Positions 39,589 to 47,979 of a stretch of DNA of 64,000 nucleotides are shown here, piece by piece. The notes below the pieces were generated by a model. It saw only the letters and a program-made list of their open reading frames with translations, had not been told where the DNA came from and ran no database searches. Position 1 is the first letter of the stretch; each line of letters begins with the position of its first letter. The translations under genes and the position numbers were made by a program. The stretch comes from Pelagomonas calceolata (lineage: Eukaryota; Sar; Pelagophyceae; Pelagomonadales; Pelagomonadaceae). The stretch covers positions 992,001-1,056,000 of the forward strand of contig CAKKNE010000006.1 of NCBI GenBank assembly GCA_918797485.1. Reading direction: 5' to 3'.

Positions 39589-40401
39589 TCACGCTACCAC
39601 GTACTCGCCGATCCAGAGCTCATTCCACCAGTGCATGTGGTCGACGGCGCCGAGTAACGCGGGGTCGACCGGCGGGTTCGGGTCGTCCGTCGCGAAGGCC
39701 GACGCGGCGAGCGACGGCGAGCACGACTCTCGGAGCGTACCCGCTTCGCGGATCATGCCGCGCGCCGTCGCGTTGGAGATTGCGGCGCGCACGGGAGCCA
39801 TGTTCGCGTTGTCGACGAGCAGGGGCGCGCCGCGTGCCGCGAGCGGCGCGAGGTTGCCGAGGTCGGCGGCGGGCACGTCACCGTCGTGGCCACCGTCTAT
39901 GAAGACGACATCGCAGGCCTTCGCGTGGTCGACGAGGGGAAGGGTGGCGCGCGAATCGCCCAGCGTCAGCCGGAGCCGGCCCGGGTATTTTTTGGAGAGG
40001 TACGCGAAGGCCGCCGCCGCCGATGGGTGCGCGCCGAGGTCGAACGCGTCCACGGCGGTCCGGGGATCCGCCGCGAGCCAGTTGAGCGCCGAGTGGCCGG
40101 CGTTGAAGCCGACCTCGCAGACGCGCACGAGTTGCGACGTCTCGGCCGCGGCGCGCGCGACGGCCCGCATGTGCGCGACCGCGCGCGGGCACATGGCCGA
40201 GTGCCCTTCCGCCGGCGGCGCGCCCACCGACCGCAGGTGCGCGTCCAGGGCGACGACCTCGTCGTAGTACGCGCGCTGCGCGGCGTACGCGCGCGGTCCG
40301 GCGCACGTCGCCTCGTGCACGTTCCACGCGCACGTCTCGACGACGTCCGCGGCGCGTGCCGCGCCGCAGGCAAGCGCCAGCCACGTCGTCGCGCCACGCA
40401 T
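39589..40401 (-). CDS. Secreted class I methyltransferase
   Basis: A 270-residue protein from ATG 40401; signal peptide 1-17. Methyltransf_24 type: VRVCEVGFNAGHSALNWL (about 92-109), FDLG, VVFIDGGHDGDVPAAD, LLVDN. It closely resembles the methyltransferase part of carbamoyltransferase 4 (VRRVCEIGFNRGHSAALWL), as if the same unit exists free and fused. No accessory module. Confidence 0.87.
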   Translation of the reverse strand: MRGATTWLALACGAARAADVVETCAWNVHEATCAGPRAYAAQRAYYDEVVALDAHLRSVGAPPAEGHSAMCPRAVAHMRAVARAAAETSQLVRVCEVGFNAGHSALNWLAADPRTAVDAFDLGAHPSAAAAFAYLSKKYPGRLRLTLGDSRATLPLVDHAKACDVVFIDGGHDGDVPAADLGNLAPLAARGAPLLVDNANMAPVRAAISNATARGMIREAGTLRESCSPSLAASAFATDDPNPPVDPALLGAVDHMHWWNELWIGEYVVA

Positions 40402-40667
40402 CGATCGGCAGTAGATCCTGCGGGGCAGCCTCTCTCAGCCCCACTTGTTGCTAGTGTCGTCTTACAGGCGCCATCCCAGCCCAACCGTGCGAAACCGAGT
40501 GGTTTTAAGTGGATCGCGCCCCTTGCTAGTGTCTTACAGGCCGCTAGCTCTTTGCGCACACCGGCCGCTAGCTTTGAGGCGAAACCCGGAGCCCTGCGCC
40601 CGGATTCGACCGAACAGATCGAGATCGAGCGTTAACGAGCGTTGAGGGCAGCCTCCATGGCGACAAG
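40402..40667. promoter_or_regulatory. Divergent promoter with two copies of the long element
   Basis: GGGGCAGCC (40422-40430) is 20 bases before the leftward ATG and GGGCAGCC (40646-40653) is 14 bases before the rightward ATG. Two copies of the long element lie between them: 40451-40470 (with GTCGTC) and 40526-40548. Confidence 0.6.
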
Positions 40668-40671
40668 ATGA
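40657..40671 (+). other. Minimal upstream ORF overlapping the main start
   Basis: ATG at 40657 opens a four-codon frame (Met-Ala-Thr-Arg) whose TGA (40669-40671) overlaps the main ATG at 40668. It lies 3 bases after the promoter box. It would only matter if the transcript starts upstream of it. Confidence 0.45.
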
Positions 40672-43600
40672 TGGCATGGTGGGCAGCATGGTGGGCAGCC
40701 CTGACGGCGGCCGCACTTGCCCGGGCGGCAGCCCTGACGCCGACGGAAACGGCACTCTGGACCTGGGCCGAATCACAGGGTGCAAACGTCTCGCGCATCG
40801 TTCCGACGACGGGCGTGTACGGGCGCGGCCTCGCGGCCGTCGACGGCAGCCAGGGAGAGCTCCTCTCGCTGCCCCGCCACCTGATCATGGGCTGCGACGC
40901 GGTCGCACGCGTCGCCTTGGAGCTGCCCGGCGTCGTCGCGTTCACGGGCTGCGAAGACGGCGTGGGCCGGACGTCCATGCGCTTCGCCGGCGGCTTTGAA
41001 GCCTGGGACGGCAACACCCTGGTCGTGTTCGTCGCGCACCACAGGTTACTGGGCGCCGCGAGCCCGTGGGCGCCCTACCTGGACTCGCTCCCCGCCAGCT
41101 TCGACACGCTGCCTCCTTACCTGCTGGCCGTCGCGGCGGTCGGCGGCTCGGCGGAGGAGGCCGTCCGGGCGATGGACGCGGCCGACGCGTTCGAAGGGGG
41201 CGCGCTCCGGGACGTCGTACAAAAAGAAGCGTCGAAGTGGCTCTACTTCTCCCGCCTCGTGGCCGCGGCGTTCGCGGACCACGCCGGCGTCGAGGCGACG
41301 CGGGCCCTGCGGACGGTCCTGTGGGCCAAGGCCGTCGTCGCCACGCGCGCCGTCCACCTCTCCTCGCTCGGACGGTGCCTGGTGCCGTTCTGGGACCTCA
41401 TCAACCACGGCGCGTACGCGGCCAAGCGCGAGGTCGTGGACGACGAGCGCGTCGCGTACGTCCGGGACGCGCCGTCCGACGGCGGCGAGCTCGTCCACGA
41501 CTACCAGTTGAGTTCCTCCACCGGGGGCGCGTGCGCCTGGGACTGGCTCATCACCTTCGGCTTCGTGCCGCGCGACGCGCAAAAAGTCGTCGTGTGCGCG
41601 CGCGTGCGCGTCCGCGGCGAGGTGTTCGAGCTCCCGGCGGACGCCGCGGCCCTCGCGCGCCTCGACGGCGAGGACGCGCGGCGCGCGCTCGAGGGCGCCC
41701 TCCTCGCGCTCCCGCCGGAGGACGCGCTCCGTGACGACACGGGAGACGCGGCCTACGTCAAGCTCCTCGAGCGCCGCGCGCTCCTCGACGCGCTGCGGGG
41801 CGGCGCGCCGAAGGAGGTTTTACGGCACGCGGTCGTCGTCGACGGCCGCGCGGAGACGATCAACTACGCGCCGTGCGGCAACATAACCAAAGCGGCGCGC
41901 GCGTTCGTCGACGAGCATCTCACGGATCTCACCGACGAGGCGCGTCGCGACCACGTCAACCGGCTCCGACCGATGCTGGCGAGCAAGATCGACGATCATG
42001 CGTGCGCGTCGAAGCGTGCAGACGATGGCGAGGTCTGGCTGCACGAGGAAACTCGCGTGATCAGCGCGATGGGCTACTCGACGCCCGTGAGCGGCCACGA
42101 CCTCGTCACGTTCACGCACCTCGTAAATCTGGAGGCGCGCGCCGCGGCCGCCGCGGCGCGCACGTCGGGCGTCGGCGGGCTGGGCTGCGTGCCGGGCGAC
42201 GTGGGGTGTTTGAAGGACATCTTTGTAAGGCGGGGCCGGGAACTCGCCGAGGCGCAGCGGCAGAAAATGGCCGGCGAGGGGACGTTTGTCGGAGAGAAGT
42301 TCGGCTGCGCGTTGAATGGAGAGGGACCGGCGCCCGCCGTAGACGCGGCCTTCGCGCGCCTCGTTGCAAAGTGGACGCGCGTCGCCGTCACGGTCGCCGC
42401 GCGCGACGTCCTCGACTTCGCCGCGTCGTGGGGCCGCGGGTTATTGGATGCGGGCGCGCCGCAGTTCGTGGTCGCGGTCTATGACGAGGACGCGGCGGCG
42501 ACGCTCACCAAAGCGGTGGGCGCGGACCGGGTCGCGCGCGTGGCCGCGGGCACGACGCTCGCGGCGCTCGCGCGGGCGGCGCACGACCTAGGAAAGGACG
42601 TGCTCGCGACGGTGCCCGAGGTCGGTTTCCGCGGCGACCCGTGGCCGGCGCTCGCGCGGCGGCCGTGCGGCGCGCAGCTCCTCCCGTCGGGCTTCGAGGA
42701 TAGCACCGCCGAAAGGCACCTCGCGGACGAGGTGCGGCGGTGGTCGTCGAGCCACCGGCACAACCCCTTCTTGACCTGCGCGGCCCAAAAGCGGGCGCAC
42801 TGGCGCCACGTCGTCGGCGTGGCATATCTACGAGCAAACGATCCCGCCGCCGCGGCGATCGCCGACGCGTGGGCGCGGTATGCATCAAAATGCGCGTTCC
42901 ACGCGGCGCTCGAGGCCGCGCTGGCCGAGGCGGCGCTGGCGGGCTTTGATTTTTGTGGTTTGCGTTTGGAGGACGGCTTCGCGACACCATTTCACTTCTG
43001 GATGCTGGATGCAAAGGAAAAACATTTCCAGTGGTTCGTGGGCGACTGGACCTCGCCCGCGTCCGACAACGTGACCCTGGTCTACCCGGCGCGCCTGGAC
43101 GCCGCTTGGTTCGAGGACGGGCACCTGATCCCGCCGCTCATCGACGCGACGTGTTTGGCTTCGAAAAGGGAAGTGCTGCGCACCGCGGGGGCCTGGTTCG
43201 GGCGTGGTACGGAGGAGCCGCCACCTCGCTTCCTTCCCGGCGGGAGAGAACCGCCTCGTAATGAAGTGACGTTCGCGCTCTACGAGACGGACGCTGGCGA
43301 GAGGTGCCGCACGGCGTACTTCGACAAGATCTGGAGTGAATTGAAGAGGCACCCGCAGCGCGCGACGAACGCGGAAGACGTAACCTTCGTGCTGGCGGAC
43401 CTCGACACGATGATGTGGTCCTGGCCGAACCCAAATCTAGGCTTGGTGGGCCCCACGAGCTGGATTGCGGGCGACCGACCGACGTGCTACCCCTGGCCCT
43501 TCACGGGACAGCTCGTGATGGCCCCGTCGCTCTCGTCGGAAGACGTGGCCAACGCGCTCAAGGACCCGCGCCAGCGGCCGCCTCACATATTCGGGGCGCG

Positions 43601-44495
43601 GACGCCCGCGGACCGACCGAAGCACGCCGCCGACGCGCTGCTGGCGCCCGCGTCCGGCCTGGGGACGCCCGACGCGCCCCTGGTCGTTTTTAACTTCGCC
43701 GCGCCGATCTGCGTCATGGTGCCCGCCGCGCCGGAGTCGCTGCACTGCGTGCACGTGGACGAGGTACGGCGCCCCGGCGTCGTGCAGGCCTTCGTGGGGG
43801 CCGCGACGACGCATTTCGTGCCCGGTACCGACATCGCCTGGCCCGCGCCGCTCCATCCGCGCTTCGACGAGAAGGCCGCCCGGGCGGCGCCGGACACGGG
43901 TGCCTGCGACCGCGCCGCGCGGCCGGTCTTCGCGTCGATCCTCGGGACGGCGTCGCACGCGGTCCGCGCGACCCTGGCGGCCGCGCTCTCTACTCAAAAC
44001 GACGCGCTCGCGTCGGCGCGTGACCCGACCAAGGACATGGCGGACGGCCGCACCGGCGGCGAGCGGGACGACTACCTCAAGTCTCGACTCGACGCGCTCC
44101 GGTGCGAGCGGACGTCGCCGGACGCGGCCGTCGCGGTGATGGCGTGCTCGCGCTTCGTGCTCGCGCCGCGGGGCCACATGCTGCACTCGTCGCGGCTGCT
44201 CGAGGCGCTGTCGATTGGCGCCGTGCCCGTCGTGGTCTCCGACGGGTGGGTCCTCCCGTTCGAACATGATTTGGTCGACTGGGCAGCTGTTGCCATTCGC
44301 GTGGCGGAGGCCGACGCGGGGCGCGTCGCCGACATCTTACGAACCGTCTCGGACGAGCGGTGGTGCGCGATGCAGCGCGCGGGCCGGCGCGCGTACGCGG
44401 ATATTCTCTCAAAGCCGGTCGACGCGCTCGTCCGCGTGTTCGAAGCACGGAACAGCATCGCGAGGGGCGGTGCCAATAATGTCATAATGAGTTAA
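40668..44495 (+). CDS. SET domain fused to two glycosyltransferase domains
   Basis: A 1275-residue protein from ATG 40668; signal peptide within MMAWWAAWWAALTAAALARA. Residues about 30-300 are a SET lysine methyltransferase of the SETD3/RuBisCO-LSMT class (VYGRGLAAV, FWDLINHGAY near 240, GELVHDYQLSSS near 272, WLITFGFVP), followed by a helical LSMT-like C-terminal part. Residues about 560-800 look like a nucleotide-sugar transferase of the GT77 type (low certainty). Residues about 880-1265 are exostosin-like (VTFVLADLDTMMW, FVLAPRGHMLHSSRLLEALS near 1160, GAVPVVVSDGW). SET enzymes normally act in cytosol, plastid or nucleus, so a signal peptide on one is odd. Stop converges on the next gene with 7 bases between. 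Confidence 0.82.
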   Translation: MMAWWAAWWAALTAAALARAAALTPTETALWTWAESQGANVSRIVPTTGVYGRGLAAVDGSQGELLSLPRHLIMGCDAVARVALELPGVVAFTGCEDGVGRTSMRFAGGFEAWDGNTLVVFVAHHRLLGAASPWAPYLDSLPASFDTLPPYLLAVAAVGGSAEEAVRAMDAADAFEGGALRDVVQKEASKWLYFSRLVAAAFADHAGVEATRALRTVLWAKAVVATRAVHLSSLGRCLVPFWDLINHGAYAAKREVVDDERVAYVRDAPSDGGELVHDYQLSSSTGGACAWDWLITFGFVPRDAQKVVVCARVRVRGEVFELPADAAALARLDGEDARRALEGALLALPPEDALRDDTGDAAYVKLLERRALLDALRGGAPKEVLRHAVVVDGRAETINYAPCGNITKAARAFVDEHLTDLTDEARRDHVNRLRPMLASKIDDHACASKRADDGEVWLHEETRVISAMGYSTPVSGHDLVTFTHLVNLEARAAAAAARTSGVGGLGCVPGDVGCLKDIFVRRGRELAEAQRQKMAGEGTFVGEKFGCALNGEGPAPAVDAAFARLVAKWTRVAVTVAARDVLDFAASWGRGLLDAGAPQFVVAVYDEDAAATLTKAVGADRVARVAAGTTLAALARAAHDLGKDVLATVPEVGFRGDPWPALARRPCGAQLLPSGFEDSTAERHLADEVRRWSSSHRHNPFLTCAAQKRAHWRHVVGVAYLRANDPAAAAIADAWARYASKCAFHAALEAALAEAALAGFDFCGLRLEDGFATPFHFWMLDAKEKHFQWFVGDWTSPASDNVTLVYPARLDAAWFEDGHLIPPLIDATCLASKREVLRTAGAWFGRGTEEPPPRFLPGGREPPRNEVTFALYETDAGERCRTAYFDKIWSELKRHPQRATNAEDVTFVLADLDTMMWSWPNPNLGLVGPTSWIAGDRPTCYPWPFTGQLVMAPSLSSEDVANALKDPRQRPPHIFGARTPADRPKHAADALLAPASGLGTPDAPLVVFNFAAPICVMVPAAPESLHCVHVDEVRRPGVVQAFVGAATTHFVPGTDIAWPAPLHPRFDEKAARAAPDTGACDRAARPVFASILGTASHAVRATLAAALSTQNDALASARDPTKDMADGRTGGERDDYLKSRLDALRCERTSPDAAVAVMACSRFVLAPRGHMLHSSRLLEALSIGAVPVVVSDGWVLPFEHDLVDWAAVAIRVAEADAGRVADILRTVSDERWCAMQRAGRRAYADILSKPVDALVRVFEARNSIARGGANNVIMS

Positions 44496-44502
44496 TCTTA
44501 GC

Positions 44503-47391
44503 TCAAAGGTCGTCGCGCGGATCGCTGCAGGCCCCCGGGCACGCCGCGCATTTCTCGAAGAGCGCGTCCTCGACGACCACGTAGCCGAGTTCCGGCTCCT
44601 CGCACAGGAGACTCAGCGCCTCGGCGGCCGTGTTAAGGATCGGCTCGCCTCGCCGATTGAAAGATGTGTTGCAGACGACCGGTTCACCAGTCAGTTCGGC
44701 GAGCGCCTCTAGGACGGCGTAGACCCAGGGCTCGTCGACCCGCTCGAGACTCTGCAGCCGCGCGGTGCCGTCGACGTGGCATACCGCGGGCAGCTGCGCG
44801 CACGCCTCTGGGGTGAAGCGCGGAGCGACCGACATGTGCGGCGAGCGCCAGTGCTCGCCGGCCTCAAAAAGAGCGGGCGCCGCAGCGGCAGCGACGATGG
44901 GAGCGACAGGCCGCCACGCCTCGCGGTACTTCAGGCGGTTGAGCCGCGCTTTCGCACGCGGGGACGTCGCGTCTGCGAAGAGGCTCCGGTGGCCCAGGGC
45001 CCGCGGGCCGTGCTCGCTGCGGCCGCGCGCAATTCCCACGATTGCGCCCGCGGCGACGAGCTGCGCCACCTTATTTGCCAACGCGTGGTCGTCAGTAAAA
45101 GTCTCGGCGCGACGATCCGCCGCGAGACTGGGTAGGTCATCCAGGTCAAAGAGGCCCGGTCCAGCGAACATGAGATCGCGGGGCGCGTCCAGGGGCGGCG
45201 GCTGCGCTGAGTAGAGCGCCCCGACGCCAATGCCACAATCTGAAGGCGCCGCCGGGATCGTGACGGGCAAGGCGAGCGCGCGGTGCAGCGCCGTGTTGCA
45301 TCCGACGTTCAGCGCGCAGCCGCCGGCGACGGCGAGCGCGTCCGGCCGGCGTCCGGCGAGCTCCAACGCGCCGCGGATCTCGTCGGCGACGATCTCCTCG
45401 AACGCGCGCTGAGCCGACGCCGCGATGTCGGCGTAGTCCACGTCCAGGCTTCGCAAGGAGATCTTCAGGGCGTCGCGGATGTTCTGCGTCAATAACGAGA
45501 CGTCGTGTTCGGTCGGAGTCCCGAGCGACGCGTACCCGTTCATTTTTCCTGGGCCGGCGAGGTGCTCCCGGTCGCGTTGCGAAGCTGTCCTATTTCGGCA
45601 GTACGCGTCTACCCCGGGATCGTCGCGGCGGTTCCGCGGGGCGCACTTCGCAACTTCTGGAATCTGCTCCGCGACCAGCGCGTACCCGCTGCCCAGGTTG
45701 AGCCGCTCCCACCGTCGACTACTCGCGTCGAGGCGCCGGAGGGGCCTCGCAAGATCTCCGGTGGGCTCGAACACCGCAAAGAAGCCGTCGTTGCCGCCGC
45801 CGTCGTACGAAAGCACCAGCGGCCAGACGTAGCCCCGACTCAACGCGTCGTAGTACGCCAGGCTCGCGTGGCTCGCGTGGTGGTCCGCCGCGTACCAATC
45901 CCTCGCGATGGAGGCTAACGCGGAGGGGAAGACGGCGGTCGGCACGGCGACGTAGACGCCCACGTCGAAGACGTCGACGCCCGCCAGGCGTCGCGCGTCG
46001 CGCAGCGCGCGCGCCCACGCGCCGTCGGCGTCGTCGACGAATCCGGGGTGGAAGTAGCGCCGGCGCTCGCGCCGCTCGAGTTCGACGACGCCCAGGACGC
46101 GGCCGGCCCGCGCGACCGCGAGGTGCGCGTCGTGGCCGGAGAAGACGCTCACCATCGTTTGATTTTCTGGTACGGGCTTCCTTAGGGCATCGAGGTGCTG
46201 TGTCGTTTCGGGTAAGTCCGGCGTATCCAATGCAGGCCAGTACCAGAGCGCTTCCGACGCCTCCGCGGCGCCGCCGCTCGCTCGCATCCCGTCACCAACT
46301 GGCGCGTCCCACCGCGTCTGGTAGCTCGCGACGCGCGGATCGTCGAAATCGACGGCGCCGGGCACCGGGAACGCCGCGTATTGATACATGGCAGCTCCTC
46401 TGTTCGATTCGCCCCCGTCTTCCTCGAAGGTCTCGCGAACTTCGGAAACTCGCCGGACGGCGCCGCTCGCCTCGTGGCGCCGCAACGCCGCCGCCGGCCC
46501 GGGCCACTCGAAGTCGTCCAGAAACGCAACGTGATAATCCGGGTTCGCCAGCGCGGCCAAATTCGACATGTCGTCGAAGGCGCCCTCGATGGTGTGGTCG
46601 CCGTCGACCACTAAGACTTCGCACTTGATCGACGGGTGCGCCCGAGCGAAACTCGGTACCGTCGCGCGCGAGTTGCCCCTGACGACGCGCAATCGGTGTG
46701 ACGCGTTTTTCACGTGTACGGCCGCGGCGGGCGACCTGAACCATTTCTCCGCCAGTTCCGCTCCCTCGTACTGCCAGAGGTCGAACGCGAGCACCTCGAC
46801 CTCCGGATTCGCCCGCAGCCACAACGCCGCCGAGTGGCCGCGGTTAAACCCGATCTCGCAGACCCGGCGCACGCACGGGGACGCCGCGGCCTTGATATAG
46901 GCCTGGCGCTCTTTTTGGAGTTGATACGAGCCGCCCTCTTGACTCGTGTTCCAGGGCACCGCGGCGTCCAGCGCCTTCGTGAGCTCGTCGTAGGGCCGCA
47001 GATCGACCGCATCATAACCGCTCAACGGGTCCGCGCTACGGCAGGCGGCATACTCTTCAGCCGTCGGCTGCGGTTGTAGACCAGGGAACCAGGGCGCCGC
47101 CAGCGCCTCCGCCACTCCCACGATCGCGCGCGTCTTGGCCGCCTCGTCGCTTTCAAGGCAGTGGCGGCGGCGCGCCGCCAGCTGCGTGACCAATTCCTCG
47201 ACCACGCACTCCTCCGTGGCGCACCCCTCGCCCATGATTTCCGCATCGCCGAGGTGGGTGCGGACGAACGTCACGACGTCTTCGTATGACGTGTCCGCGG
47301 CGAGCACGTGGTCGACGTGGTCGACGACCAGCGTGAGGAAGCAATTTCTTTCCGCACGCGCCGCCCCCAGCAGCAATGCCGCCAAGAACAT
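44503..47391 (-). CDS. Secreted methyltransferase-carbamoyltransferase fusion (carbamoyltransferase 4 of 4)
   Basis: ATG 47391 opens a signal peptide (MFLAALLLGAARA), giving 962 residues. Residues 14-75 are the Cys-pair module (LVVDHVDHVL, Cys57, Cys62). Residues about 165-330 are a class I methyltransferase (VRRVCEIGFNRGHSA, CEVLVVDGDHTIEGAF). Residues about 410-962 are the NodU/CmcH enzyme: FSGHDAHLAV near 418, ADHHASHASL near 502, YDGGGNDGFF, GGCALNVGCN, EHGPRALGHRSLF near 792, CNTSFNRRGEPI near 907; intact. A single polypeptide that can both methylate and carbamoylate matches the pattern of decorated sugars such as novobiocin noviose, where both marks sit on one ring. Its ATG is one base after the stop of the upstream small ORF. 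Confidence 0.9.
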   Translation of the reverse strand: MFLAALLLGAARAERNCFLTLVVDHVDHVLAADTSYEDVVTFVRTHLGDAEIMGEGCATEECVVEELVTQLAARRRHCLESDEAAKTRAIVGVAEALAAPWFPGLQPQPTAEEYAACRSADPLSGYDAVDLRPYDELTKALDAAVPWNTSQEGGSYQLQKERQAYIKAAASPCVRRVCEIGFNRGHSAALWLRANPEVEVLAFDLWQYEGAELAEKWFRSPAAAVHVKNASHRLRVVRGNSRATVPSFARAHPSIKCEVLVVDGDHTIEGAFDDMSNLAALANPDYHVAFLDDFEWPGPAAALRRHEASGAVRRVSEVRETFEEDGGESNRGAAMYQYAAFPVPGAVDFDDPRVASYQTRWDAPVGDGMRASGGAAEASEALWYWPALDTPDLPETTQHLDALRKPVPENQTMVSVFSGHDAHLAVARAGRVLGVVELERRERRRYFHPGFVDDADGAWARALRDARRLAGVDVFDVGVYVAVPTAVFPSALASIARDWYAADHHASHASLAYYDALSRGYVWPLVLSYDGGGNDGFFAVFEPTGDLARPLRRLDASSRRWERLNLGSGYALVAEQIPEVAKCAPRNRRDDPGVDAYCRNRTASQRDREHLAGPGKMNGYASLGTPTEHDVSLLTQNIRDALKISLRSLDVDYADIAASAQRAFEEIVADEIRGALELAGRRPDALAVAGGCALNVGCNTALHRALALPVTIPAAPSDCGIGVGALYSAQPPPLDAPRDLMFAGPGLFDLDDLPSLAADRRAETFTDDHALANKVAQLVAAGAIVGIARGRSEHGPRALGHRSLFADATSPRAKARLNRLKYREAWRPVAPIVAAAAAPALFEAGEHWRSPHMSVAPRFTPEACAQLPAVCHVDGTARLQSLERVDEPWVYAVLEALAELTGEPVVCNTSFNRRGEPILNTAAEALSLLCEEPELGYVVVEDALFEKCAACPGACSDPRDDL

Positions 47392-47392
47392 C

Positions 47393-47707
47393 CTAGGACG
47401 CCGCGACACGCTCGCGGAGCTCCTGCGCGAGCGCCGCGACCATGCAGTCGCGGTACTTGTCCGCACAGAAGCTGTCGGGCGCGTCCGTCGTGCGCGTCTC
47501 GACGATGCAGTCGGAGGCGTCCTTGGCGCAGGCGCCGTTGGCCGCCTTCGGGTTCTCCTCGAGCCAGGCGCGCGCGACCGCTTCGTAGTCGTCGCCGCGC
47601 GAGAAGTGCAGCGGCCGGTAGCGGCCCGCGACGTGGATCTCGAGGCTGAGCTGTTCCGCGGCTGCCCAGCCGGCGACAACTGCGGCCAGGAACCCATGGC
47701 GCGTCAT
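47393..47707 (-). CDS. Small secreted protein: free-standing Cys-pair module
   Basis: A 104-residue protein from ATG 47707 with signal peptide MTRHGFLAAVVAGWAAA and then only the module: LSLEIHVAGRYRPLHF, helix, Cys60, Cys67, and an extra pair Cys81, Cys88, then MVAALAQELRERV. The stop TAG (47395-47393) is followed by one G and the ATG of carbamoyltransferase 4. The only promoter box on this strand (47721-47728) is 13 bases before this ATG, so one transcript probably carries both frames. A frameshift or sequencing error joining them is possible, but the second frame has its own clean signal peptide and complete module. Confidence 0.7.
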   Translation of the reverse strand: MTRHGFLAAVVAGWAAAEQLSLEIHVAGRYRPLHFSRGDDYEAVARAWLEENPKAANGACAKDASDCIVETRTTDAPDSFCADKYRDCMVAALAQELRERVAAS

Positions 47708-47979
47708 CTCATTGTCCTGGGGGCAGCCCTTTGGCCCGCGCAGACGGCAAAAAGCGAAACTGGAGCAGCGACCCGGGGTGTAAAGCTGCCAACTACCCAC
47801 GATCTCAGATTCCGCGCGAATGAAAACCCGAGCTGAAAAAACAAAACGGGTTTCGATGCGCTTCGGCCCGCGGGCCCGACAAGCGGCCTGTAAGACAGTA
47901 GCGGCTGCCCCGCGTGTGATTGCTGCCGATGCGTGCCAAGGGACAGCACTAAATAGCGGGGGGCAGCAATACCACACAA
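47708..47979. promoter_or_regulatory. Divergent promoter, 272 bp
   Basis: GGGCAGCC (47721-47728) serves the leftward pair; GGGGCAGC (47960-47967) lies 12 bases before the rightward ATG. A minus-strand copy of the long element (GCGGCCTGTAAGACAGTAG) spans about 47883-47901. Confidence 0.55.

Noticed and set aside
11083-47391. A saxitoxin-type toxin cluster, suggested by carbamoyltransferase plus dioxygenase and methyltransferase.
   Set aside because: No polyketide-synthase-like SxtA, amidinotransferase or cytosolic tailoring set is present, and the enzymes have signal peptides and are joined to glycosyltransferases.
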